Below, in pieces: positions 1 through 6,017 of a DNA stretch of 6,353 bases. Within the stretch, counting starts at the first letter, position 1. Every line of letters begins with the position of its first letter. The position numbers were made by a program, and so were the translations under genes. This DNA comes from an uncultured Rhodospirillales bacterium (GTDB taxonomy: Bacteria; Pseudomonadota; Alphaproteobacteria; Rhodospirillales; Defluviicoccaceae): positions 1 through 6,353 of the forward strand of contig CAKZLS010000087.1 of the NCBI GenBank assembly GCA_937127205.1. Reading direction: 5' to 3'. The notes beneath the pieces were generated by a model that was not told where the DNA came from, searched no databases, and saw only the letters and a program-made list of their open reading frames with translations.

Positions 1-2
1 GG

Positions 3-1154
3 ACCGACAACGCCCGCTGCCTGATCGCGCTGGCCCTCATCACCGGACAGGTCGGACGTCCCGGGACCGGTCTTCATCCCCTGCGCGGGCAAAACAACGT
101 TCAGGGGGCGTCGGACGTGGGGCTGATTCCCATGGTTTACGCGGATTATGTGCCGGTCGCGGACCCCGACGTCCATGCCCGCTATGAAAGGTTCTGGGAT
201 ACCGAACTGGATCCCAAGCCGGGCCTGACGGTGGTGGAGATCATGGCCGCCATCCTGGCTGGCCGGATTCACGGCATGTACATCATGGGCGAGAACCCGG
301 CCATGTCCGATCCCGACGTGCAGCACGCCCGCGATGCCCTGGCGTTGCTGGACCATCTTGTGGTTCAGGATATTTTCCTGACCGAGACCGCGTTTCTGGC
401 CGACGTGGTGCTGCCGGCATCGGCCTTTCCGGAGAAAACCGGCACCTTCACCAACACCAACCGCCAAGTGCAGATCGGCCGCCAGGCTCTCGACCCGCCG
501 GGAGAGGCGCGTCAGGACTGGTGGATCATCCAGGAGATCGCAAGACGCTTGGGCCTGGATTGGGCCTATGACGGCCCCAGCGGCGTGTTCGCCGAAATGA
601 GGGAGGTCATGCCGTCCATCAAGGGCATCACCTGGGATCGGCTGCAGCGCGAAGGCTCTGTTACTTACCCTTGTGCATCGGAGGATCAACCCGGCGACGC
701 GGTCATCTTCGGCAACGGATTTCCCACCGCCAGCGGTCGTGGCAAGCTGGTGCCCACGGATCTGCTTCCGGCTGACGAGGTACCCGATGAGGCGTATCCG
801 TTAGTCCTCACCACGGGCCGTCTGCTGGAGCATTGGCACACCGGGGCGATGACCCGGCGGGCGGGCGTACTCGACGCCGTGGAACCCGGCGCCGTCGCCA
901 TGCTCAACCCGCGCCAATTGGACCGCCTCGGTCTCAAGCCGGGAGAAGAGATTACCATCGCCACCCGGCGCGGAAACCTGCGGACCATGACCCGCGCCGA
1001 TCCGGATGTCCCCGAAGGCATGGTGTTCATGCCGTTCTGCTTCACGGAGGCGGCGGCCAATCTGCTCACCAACCCGAAGCTGGACCCCTACGGTAAAATA
1101 CCGGAATTCAAACTGTGCGCCGCGCGGGTGGAAAAGGCGAGCGCCATCGGATAG
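3..1154 (+). CDS. fdhF: Formate dehydrogenase, molybdopterin catalytic (alpha) subunit, C-terminal part (5' end outside window)
   Basis: Seen: the frame is open from base 3, the first complete codon, to a TAG at 1152-1154, giving 383 residues. The GTG at 117 is an internal valine (residue 39), not a start, because conserved sequence continues upstream of it. Residues 27-38 read LRGQNNVQGASD, a hallmark of bacterial formate dehydrogenase alpha subunits. GMYIMGENP (about 91-99) and the VVLPASAFPEKTGTFTN stretch (about 130-146) are typical of the molybdopterin oxidoreductase core. From about residue 265 comes the C-terminal pterin-binding beta-barrel domain, with LTTGR (269-273), EHWHTGAMTRR (276-286) and the ending YGKIPEFKLCAARVE. 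Family knowledge: the enzyme oxidises formate to CO2 on a bis-MGD Mo or W centre in the cytoplasm. The N-terminal Fe-S domains and the Cys/SeCys ligand lie outside the window. It could be the NAD-linked type (fdsA) or the FdhF type; no fdsD-like gene follows. It is apparently the last gene of its unit. Confidence 0.93.
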   Translation, partial: TDNARCLIALALITGQVGRPGTGLHPLRGQNNVQGASDVGLIPMVYADYVPVADPDVHARYERFWDTELDPKPGLTVVEIMAAILAGRIHGMYIMGENPAMSDPDVQHARDALALLDHLVVQDIFLTETAFLADVVLPASAFPEKTGTFTNTNRQVQIGRQALDPPGEARQDWWIIQEIARRLGLDWAYDGPSGVFAEMREVMPSIKGITWDRLQREGSVTYPCASEDQPGDAVIFGNGFPTASGRGKLVPTDLLPADEVPDEAYPLVLTTGRLLEHWHTGAMTRRAGVLDAVEPGAVAMLNPRQLDRLGLKPGEEITIATRRGNLRTMTRADPDVPEGMVFMPFCFTEAAANLLTNPKLDPYGKIPEFKLCAARVEKASAIG

Positions 1155-1166
1155 AACCCGTGTCGT

Positions 1167-1197
1167 GCGGGCTCCAACAAAAAAAGGCCCACGTTTT
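1167..1197 (+). terminator. Weak terminator-like hairpin after the formate dehydrogenase gene
   Basis: GGGCT (1169-1173) can pair with GGCCC (1186-1190), with one G-T wobble, around a 12-base A-rich loop, and is followed by ACGTTTT. It sits 15 bases past the formate dehydrogenase stop, where a terminator is expected. The stem is short, the loop large and the T run only four bases. The A7 run in the loop (1179-1185) would be a T7 run on the minus strand, so part of the signal could serve the other direction. Confidence 0.25.
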
Positions 1198-1229
1198 CGC
1201 GACCGTTTATAATTTTGGTTCCGTGCCGG

Positions 1230-1257
1230 TTGACTAATCGGTCCATGGGCTCATTAT
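1230..1257 (+). promoter_or_regulatory. Putative sigma-70-type promoter for the DUF3126 gene
   Basis: TTGACT (1230-1235, 5 of 6 to TTGACA) is followed after 16 bases by CATTAT (1252-1257, 4 of 6 to TATAAT). Transcription would begin near 1264, leaving a leader of about 20 bases that contains the GGAG ribosome binding site at 1275-1278. Position and fit are good, but this is consensus matching by eye. Confidence 0.4.
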
Positions 1258-1284
1258 CGCCCTACCCAACCCTTGGAGTGATCG

Positions 1285-1521
1285 ATGACCGAGCAAATTA
1301 CCCTTAATGAGATTGCCCGCGTGCAGGCTTTTCTCCGCCACACCTTCTCCAACAACCGCATCGTCATCGTGCCGCCGGCGAAGCCGCGCGCACCGGTGGA
1401 GATGATGATCGGCGACGAATTCATCGGGGTTCTTCATCGCGACGAAGACGAAGGCGAAATCTCCTATTCGCTCAACATCTCGATCCTGGAAGAAGACCTT
1501 CCAACCGCCGTTTCCATGTAA
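1285..1521 (+). CDS. DUF3126 family small protein
   Basis: This 78-residue protein is recognised as DUF3126, a small family of unknown function described almost only from Alphaproteobacteria. Seen: an N-terminal stretch, LNEIARVQAFLRHTF (about 7-21), probably helical; then a core with IGDEFIGVLHRDEDEGE (about 42-58) followed by SYSLNISILEEDLP. The IGDEFIGVLHRDEDEGE and ILEEDLP segments are the family's most recognisable parts. It is acidic and soluble, with no signal peptide or membrane segment. The ATG at 1285 has GGAG at 1275-1278, a 6-base spacing, and its length is usual for the family, so the start is secure. It probably has its own promoter (1230-1257) and is a single-gene unit, 130 bases after the formate dehydrogenase and unrelated to its delta subunit by sequence. 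The minus-strand frame across the same DNA is a shadow. The molecular role is unknown. Confidence 0.9.
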   Translation: MTEQITLNEIARVQAFLRHTFSNNRIVIVPPAKPRAPVEMMIGDEFIGVLHRDEDEGEISYSLNISILEEDLPTAVSM

Positions 1522-1652
1522 GCCGGGGTCGACTTTGAGCAGCATCAGGAAATCCGCGTTTCAAGCAACCTCAACACCCGTTGATCGAGCTGACGTAGTT
1601 CGTTTTTTCCCGTTCCTGGAATCCGAGCAATTCAATGCTGTCCCTGACCAGC

Positions 1653-1668
1653 ACCTCTGCAAAGAGGT
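1653..1668. repeat. Small perfect inverted repeat in the convergent gap
   Basis: ACCTCT (1653-1658) and AGAGGT (1663-1668) form a 6-bp perfect stem around a GCAA tetraloop (GNRA type when read as plus-strand RNA). It lies in the 203-base gap between the DUF3126 stop and the 3' end of the kinase gene, which converge here. No T run follows on either strand, so it is not a standard intrinsic terminator. It may be chance. Nothing else was seen in 1522-1724. Confidence 0.25.
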
Positions 1669-1724
1669 AATGAACCTTTGGTTTGAGACGCGACGTTGGC
1701 TGATCTTTACAGATAGGCGTGTAT

Positions 1725-2936
1725 TTAATGGTTCGCACCTGGCTGGACGACTTTTACGGACAACGGCAACCTAATCGCCAGTTCGGTGCCATCCCGGCTC
1801 GACCATTCCCATTCACTCTTGATCTGGGCCAACAGGCCTTCGATCAAGGCGAGGCCGCTTCCGCCACCTTCCCTGTTCTTTCGATCGACCGCATTTCCCA
1901 GGCCCCTACCTGTGTCGGCAAGTTGAAGAGACAAAATATTGTTATCGGTCGACAGCGTTAGGGAAATGGTCAGGTCATGGCCCTCAGGCGCGTGCTTTAG
2001 GCTGTTCGTCACGAATTCGTTTGTTACAAGTCCCAACGGCACCGCCAGCTCCGCGTCGATCGAAAGGGGGTCGCATTTTGTTTCGATTTTGACTTTTTGT
2101 TTCTGAGGGCTACCGAAACTCGTTACTCGAGTGCACAAAGAAGACAAATATCCGCCTAAATCGATCCTTCCCAATTTCTCGGATGAATATAACTGCTTAT
2201 AGATATCGGTCAGGACTTGTATACTGGAAATAATTTCTGAAATTTCTTGCTTAACCAAGGGGTGAACCGCTTTTCGAGCCTTCATTTGCAACAAACTGGA
2301 AATGACCGTTAGGTTATTTTGTATTCTGTGTTGCAATTCCGCGAACATGCGCTCTTGAACACTGAGTGCTTCGTTGAGTTTCCTTTGATAATGGTTCCTT
2401 TCGATCGCGGCTCCCACCAAGTTCGCGTATCCTTGCAGGAATTCGATATCGTATTGCTCGAAATCACGGGGTTTGCGGCTATCGACTTGCAGCAGACCAT
2501 ACGGCGGACGGCCGTCGGGCCCCGGAATGACGACATTCATGATCGACTTTACGCCGTGGCGCTTGATGAATTCCGCATAGTTGAAGCGGTCTTCGGTATT
2601 GATATTGTCCGATACGGCTGGGGCACCGGTCTTGAGCGCGAAACCCTCCGACGAGCTTTCGAAGGCGGGGACCTTTTCGTGACCGACAATGCCGTCTTTC
2701 CAGCCAATGCCGGCGACGACAAGTAGCATCCGGCCATCGTCCTGCAGTTCCAGTACTTTCGCAAATTCCGTTCCCAGCGCTTCGCTGGTAAGTCGGCAAG
2801 CTTCATGAAGGATGTGCGGGAGATCATTGGAATGTAGCGCCATCCGCCCGTATTGAACGATCGCTTCGCGCTGCGCCAACAGTTCCTTCACCATTTCCGA
2901 TTGTTTGCTTGCTATTTTTGTTTTCGATTTTGCCAT
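1725..2936 (-). CDS. GAF-domain sensor histidine kinase, HisKA_2 / HATPase_c type
   Basis: Predicted cytoplasmic sensor kinase of 403 residues from the ATG at 2936; an in-frame ATG at 2954 would add six residues. The 2936 start is preferred because GAAGG (2944-2948 on the minus strand) lies 7 bases upstream, whereas the 2954 start has only AGGG 2 bases away. Using numbering from 2954: residues 35-188 form a GAF sensor domain with no membrane segments; 189-205 are probably a helical linker; 206-256 form the HisKA_2 dimerisation domain with ELQHRIQNNL and phospho-acceptor His209; 300-398 form the HATPase with N-box TNEFVTNSLKHA (311-322), G1 DTGRGLG (347-353) and G2 GGGSGLAL (363-370). All catalytic motifs are present, so it looks active. 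Family knowledge: such kinases often feed alphaproteobacterial stress or light pathways through a separate response regulator. None is adjacent here. The ligand is unknown. The gene is visibly AT-richer than its flanks. Confidence 0.9.
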   Translation of the reverse strand: MAKSKTKIASKQSEMVKELLAQREAIVQYGRMALHSNDLPHILHEACRLTSEALGTEFAKVLELQDDGRMLLVVAGIGWKDGIVGHEKVPAFESSSEGFALKTGAPAVSDNINTEDRFNYAEFIKRHGVKSIMNVVIPGPDGRPPYGLLQVDSRKPRDFEQYDIEFLQGYANLVGAAIERNHYQRKLNEALSVQERMFAELQHRIQNNLTVISSLLQMKARKAVHPLVKQEISEIISSIQVLTDIYKQLYSSEKLGRIDLGGYLSSLCTRVTSFGSPQKQKVKIETKCDPLSIDAELAVPLGLVTNEFVTNSLKHAPEGHDLTISLTLSTDNNILSLQLADTGRGLGNAVDRKNREGGGSGLALIEGLLAQIKSEWEWSSRDGTELAIRLPLSVKVVQPGANH

Positions 2937-2956
2937 GTCCACACCTTCATGCATCG

Positions 2957-2994
2957 CCCTGTACGGATTCGCAGATGGCCGAATTCGTACAGGG
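2957..2994. repeat. 15-bp inverted repeat immediately upstream of the histidine kinase
   Basis: CCCTGTACGGATTCG (2957-2971) and CGAATTCGTACAGGG (2980-2994) are reverse complements with one mismatch (a G-T wobble in RNA), separated by the 8 bases CAGATGGC. The element sits 20 bases upstream of the preferred kinase start and about 8 bases upstream of its ribosome binding site. It may be an operator dyad or a leader hairpin affecting translation. If the upstream ATG at 2954 were used, its AGGG would be buried in the stem. No T run follows on the minus strand, so it is not a normal intrinsic terminator. Confidence 0.6.
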
Positions 2995-3022
2995 AGCCCG
3001 CCAAATTTTTAAGTATTCCTCT

Positions 3023-3052
3023 AACATACGCGGCAAATTGGAATCGGCGCAA
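3023..3052 (-). promoter_or_regulatory. Possible promoter of the histidine kinase gene
   Basis: Read on the minus strand, TTGCGC (3047-3052) and TATGTT (3023-3028) are spaced by 18 bases, in the only AT-rich part (about 3001-3040) of the gap between the transporter and the kinase. Transcription would start near 3016, so the 15-bp inverted repeat would be in the leader. The match to sigma-70 consensus is modest. No GGAAC-N16/17-CGTT (EcfG-type) promoter was found on the minus strand here. Confidence 0.2.
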
Positions 3053-3233
3053 ACGCTATGCCACGGTCGCCAAGCCTGGACGCAGAGATACCCGACCGGT
3101 TTGTAAGGAAAGGGTGTCACAAACTGCCGGAACCCGGCTTCGGGAAGACTTTCAATTTTCTGCTGCCCGGGAACACCCTCCGACGGCCTTCGGGGCGGCG
3201 GCTGTGCCGACCAGTAGCTGCGGCATCAGACGT

Positions 3234-3971
3234 TCAACCGCCGAGAACGCCCGACAGACTTTCGTTGATGACGACACCCCCGAGGACAATGGTCGCCACT
3301 CCGATGGCCGCTTGCAGGCCGCCATTGGCCCAAGTCAGCGCCCGGGCCGACCAGGTGAGCGGAACGGCGATAACCGCAGAGAGCGCCGCCATGCCGAGCA
3401 CCGAACCGACACCGAATAGTGCGATGTAGCCCAGCCCCAGCGGCGCCGAGCCCACCGTGGCCGCCGTCAGTACCAACAGCGCCGCCGATCCGGCCATGCC
3501 GTGCATCATGCCGACCAGCAGGGTACGTACCGGCAAGCCGCGCGGGTGTTCATGGTCGTGATGGCGCGGATCGTGAGCAGTCGCCTCCCCCTTGTGTGAA
3601 TGCGCATGGAAATGGGCGGAGCCGTCGTCATGGCCATGGCGATGGAAATGGATCCGCTCGCGCACCAGGGTCACCACCACATGGGCGCCGAGGCCGACCA
3701 ACATCACCCCCACCAGCGCCTCCAGCCAACTCGCCAGCGAGTCATGGATCACCAGCCCGAACAACACGGCGCCGCCGGCGACAAGCATCAGCGTGACCGT
3801 GTGACCCACGCCCCAGACCGCGCCGTGGGTGACGATGCGGCGAACGGATTTCTGGCGCGCGGCGATGCTGGAAACCGCCGCAACATGGTCGGCTTCGAGC
3901 GCGTGCTGCATACCGATAACAAGTCCAAGCAACAGGACACCCGCTCCACCGTCCCACAAACCTTCGATCAT
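3234..3971 (-). CDS. Nickel/cobalt transporter, NiCoT/NicO (HoxN-RcnA-UreH-like) superfamily
   Basis: Predicted inner-membrane metal transporter of 245 residues. Seen: a first membrane segment (about 8-24) ending in GMQHALEADHVAAV, where His23, Asp28 and His29 form the H-x4-D-H metal motif of nickel/cobalt permeases. A second motif, GHTVTL (56-61), and a third, GMMHGMAGSAA (154-164), are also typical. Hydrophobic segments lie at about 50-75, 82-104, 149-173, 177-205 and 215-236, giving roughly six membrane spans. Between spans three and four is a hydrophilic loop (about 108-142) very rich in histidine, with HFHRHGHDD, HFHAHSH and HHDHEH, a likely metal-binding loop. The ATG at 3971 has GGGGAGG five bases upstream. 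Whether it imports nickel for an enzyme elsewhere or exports excess Ni/Co, as RcnA does, cannot be told from the sequence. It is divergent from the dioxygenase operon and probably monocistronic; the kinase downstream starts about 300 bases away. Confidence 0.85.
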   Translation of the reverse strand: MIEGLWDGGAGVLLLGLVIGMQHALEADHVAAVSSIAARQKSVRRIVTHGAVWGVGHTVTLMLVAGGAVLFGLVIHDSLASWLEALVGVMLVGLGAHVVVTLVRERIHFHRHGHDDGSAHFHAHSHKGEATAHDPRHHDHEHPRGLPVRTLLVGMMHGMAGSAALLVLTAATVGSAPLGLGYIALFGVGSVLGMAALSAVIAVPLTWSARALTWANGGLQAAIGVATIVLGGVVINESLSGVLGG

Positions 3972-4004
3972 CGCTGCCTCCCCGTGCCGCTACCGAATCG
4001 GATC

Positions 4005-4021
4005 TTGCCGCAATGCGGCAA
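4005..4021. promoter_or_regulatory. 17-bp perfect dyad upstream of the nickel/cobalt transporter (candidate operator)
   Basis: TTGCCGCA-A-TGCGGCAA is a perfect 8-bp inverted repeat around one central base, 33 bases upstream of the transporter start. Its odd-centred dyad shape and position suit a repressor operator. Nearby are AAGCAA (4025-4030) with TTGCTT (4046-4051), and the palindrome GCAATTGC (4052-4059), so TTGC/GCAA half-sites are dense here. The binding protein is unknown. A Fur-family or other metal regulator is a guess from the neighbouring gene; the dyad does not match the NikR GTATGA-N16-TCATAC site. Confidence 0.4.
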
Positions 4022-4074
4022 ACAAAGCAAGGAGCGGCGGCGAGATTGCTTGCAATTGCGTCTTGCGAGCGCGG

Positions 4075-4090
4075 TGTGAACTGGGTCACA
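4075..4090. promoter_or_regulatory. CRP/FNR-family binding site (TGTGA-N6-TCACA)
   Basis: TGTGA (4075-4079) and TCACA (4086-4090) with exactly six bases between them reproduce both half-sites of the canonical CRP palindrome. The centre at 4082.5 lies about 75 bases before the dioxygenase start and about 111 bases from the transporter start. A possible -10 element, TACACT (4108-4113), is positioned so that a CRP-type activator would overlap the -35 region, a class II-like arrangement for the plus-strand operon. Alphaproteobacteria have many CRP/FNR paralogues, so which one binds is unknown. Confidence 0.55.
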
Positions 4091-4107
4091 GTACTCGCAA
4101 TATGCAG

Positions 4108-4113
4108 TACACT
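4108..4113 (+). promoter_or_regulatory. Possible -10 element of the dioxygenase operon
   Basis: TACACT (4108-4113) matches four of six bases of TATAAT. At a 17-base spacing the -35 would be GTCACA (4085-4090), a poor match that overlaps the CRP-like half-site. A weak -35 covered by an activator site is the pattern expected of an activator-dependent promoter, but this rests only on motif inspection. Confidence 0.25.
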
Positions 4114-4157
4114 AAGTTGGGATCACGCTTGCGGGGCAGGCATAGGGGAGGTGATCG

Positions 4158-6014
4158 ATGCTGGCACGTCTGTTGTCACGGCTGTTTCAACGTCTGAACC
4201 GGTCCGTCGAATGGCACAAGTTGCCGTTTTGGATTTCATTGACAAATCTGGTCATGCTGCGCGTGGACCTGCGCACGCATAATCTGTTCGATACCCAGCG
4301 CGTTCCACCGCCTGAGCCTGATCCCGGCGTCGACGATATTCGCGCCAACCGCACCGCCGACGGCAGCTTCAACGACCTGGCGACACCCGGTATGGGCCAG
4401 GCGAATGCACGGTTCGGACGCAACGCGCCCATCTCCGATACCTTCGCGGAGACCGAGCCGGGTATCCTCGATCCCAATCCCCGGCTGATCAGCACCAAGT
4501 TGCTGGCCCGGGGCGATACCTTGAAGCCAGTCCCGCATCTCAATGTTCATGTCGCGGCATGGCTGCAATTCATGGTCCACGACTGGTTCAGCCATGCCTC
4601 CAACGTCCGGCCCGATGAGAAGGACCTGCCGGAGGAACTGCGCAAACCATTCGAGATTCCGCTTCCGGACGGCGATGACTGGCCGGAAAACCCGATGACC
4701 GTGCGCAAGACCCGCCCCGACCCCGCTCGCGGCCCGGAAGACGACGGCAAACCGGTCGCGTATCACAATGTGGAAACCCACTGGTGGGACAGCTCACAGA
4801 TTTACGGCAGTTCGAAAGAGCGCCTCGACGCCATCCGCCGCAACCCCAAGACCGGTAGACTGACGCCGAACGGGAAAATCTTTCTCGACAGCAAGGGACA
4901 CCTGCCCGTCACCAGCGTCGATATGGGCTTTGGGCGCAAGGGCGAGGTTGAGTTCACCGGCGTTAACGGCAACTGGTGGATCGGCCTATCGTTGATGCAC
5001 ACGCTGTTCGCGCGCGAGCACAACGTCATCTGCGACCGCCTGAAGATGGAGTATCCGGATGCCGATAGTGATTGGCTGTTCAACAAGGCCCGGTTGATCA
5101 TCGCCGCGCTCATTGCCAAGATCCACACCGTGGAGTGGACTCCTGCGGTCTTGAACACACCCGTCCTGCGCATGGGCATGCGGGCCAACTGGTGGGGTTT
5201 GATCGGCGAGAAGTTCATCCGCGGCTTTGGCCGCAAGGTGAAGAGCGACATTTTGGGCGGGATCATCGGCACGCACCCCGATCATCACGCCGCTCCCTAC
5301 GCCATGACCGAGGAATTCAACGCGGTCTATCGCATGCATTCGCTGATGCCCGACGTGTTTCATTTTCGCGCCCGCGCCGACGATGCGCCGATCACTACCC
5401 AGTCGCTGGGCCAAGTGGCCGGAGAGAACGCCCACAAGCTCTACAAGAAGGTTTCGCTGGTGGACGCGTTCTATACTTTCGGCACCGAACATCCGGGTTT
5501 GCTGACGCTGCACAACTTCCCGGAATCGCTCCGCGGACTGGACAAACAGGTGCCGTCATCGCGCCGCGTCGACGTGGCGACCATCGATATCCTGCGCGAC
5601 CGCGAGCGCGGCGTGCCGCGGTACTGCGCCTTCCGCCGACACCTGCGGATGAAGGCCCCCAAGAGCTTTTCCGAGCTCACCGGCGGCGACTGGGAAACCG
5701 CCTCCGAGCTCGAGGAGATTTATGGCGACGTGGAAAAGGTGGACCTGCTGGTCGGCTGTGCCGCGGAGAAGTGGCCGGAGGGCTTCGGTTTTTCCGATAC
5801 CGCTTTCCGGATCTTCATCTTGATGGCGTCGCGCCGATTGAGCAGCGACCGGTTCTTTACGTCGGACTATACGCCCGAGGTCTATACGCCTGTAGGTATC
5901 CGCTGGGTCGCCGACAATGGCATGATCGACGTGCTGCTGCGCCATATGCCGGAACTCGCCGACAATCTTGCCGGGGCCAAAAACGCCTTCTTCCCGTGGC
6001 GGAAGGGAGCGTGA
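4158..6014 (+). CDS. Animal-haem-peroxidase superfamily fatty-acid dioxygenase (alpha-dioxygenase / cyclooxygenase-like)
   Basis: Predicted haem oxygenase of 618 residues, close to plant alpha-dioxygenases (about 640). Seen: an N-terminal segment, VEWHKLPFWISLTNLVML, then HNLFDTQ, like the start of alpha-dioxygenases; NRTADGSFNDL (64-74) and ARFGRNAP (84-91); QFMVHDWFSH (137-146) with presumed distal His141; HWWDSSQIYGSS (208-219); MHTLFAREHNVICDRL (280-295); EFNAVYRMHSLMPD (386-399), in which Tyr391 and His394 have the spacing of the catalytic Tyr and proximal haem His of cyclooxygenases and alpha-dioxygenases; ASRRLSSDRFFTSDY (557-571) near the C-terminus. Family knowledge: a retained Tyr three residues before the proximal His indicates radical dioxygenation of fatty acids rather than plain peroxidase activity. 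No signal peptide is evident; the hydrophobic patch at 22-35 may touch membranes. The ATG at 4158 has GGGGAGG (4145-4151) six bases upstream. The substrate is unproven; other branches such as fungal Ppo-like dioxygenases are possible. Confidence 0.87.
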   Translation: MLARLLSRLFQRLNRSVEWHKLPFWISLTNLVMLRVDLRTHNLFDTQRVPPPEPDPGVDDIRANRTADGSFNDLATPGMGQANARFGRNAPISDTFAETEPGILDPNPRLISTKLLARGDTLKPVPHLNVHVAAWLQFMVHDWFSHASNVRPDEKDLPEELRKPFEIPLPDGDDWPENPMTVRKTRPDPARGPEDDGKPVAYHNVETHWWDSSQIYGSSKERLDAIRRNPKTGRLTPNGKIFLDSKGHLPVTSVDMGFGRKGEVEFTGVNGNWWIGLSLMHTLFAREHNVICDRLKMEYPDADSDWLFNKARLIIAALIAKIHTVEWTPAVLNTPVLRMGMRANWWGLIGEKFIRGFGRKVKSDILGGIIGTHPDHHAAPYAMTEEFNAVYRMHSLMPDVFHFRARADDAPITTQSLGQVAGENAHKLYKKVSLVDAFYTFGTEHPGLLTLHNFPESLRGLDKQVPSSRRVDVATIDILRDRERGVPRYCAFRRHLRMKAPKSFSELTGGDWETASELEEIYGDVEKVDLLVGCAAEKWPEGFGFSDTAFRIFILMASRRLSSDRFFTSDYTPEVYTPVGIRWVADNGMIDVLLRHMPELADNLAGAKNAFFPWRKGA

Positions 6015-6017
6015 ACC

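Noticed and set aside
1535..1774. Plus-strand frame of 79 codons in the gap after DUF3126
   Set aside because: It begins at TTG without a convincing ribosome binding site, overlaps the 3' end of the well-supported kinase on the other strand, and its translation resembles no known family.
2319..2726. Plus-strand frame of 135 codons inside the kinase gene
   Set aside because: It is antisense to the GAF and HisKA_2 domains, whose conserved motifs are all encoded on the minus strand.
3120..3215. Short GC-rich hairpins (for example CCCG-GCTT-CGGG near 3137) after the transporter stop
   Set aside because: Stems are only about four base pairs and no T run follows on the minus strand, so a terminator cannot be supported.
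2853..3429. Overlapping plus-strand frames of 188 and 123 codons across the kinase-transporter gap
   Set aside because: They span the kinase start, the intergenic region and the antisense of the transporter. Their translations are low-complexity Arg/Pro/Ala text typical of GC-rich shadow frames.
3600..4079. Plus-strand frame of 159 codons, rich in His and Met, opposite the transporter
   Set aside because: The His-rich look comes from reading the transporter's histidine-loop codons antisense; the minus-strand frame has membrane segments and the H-x4-D-H motif.
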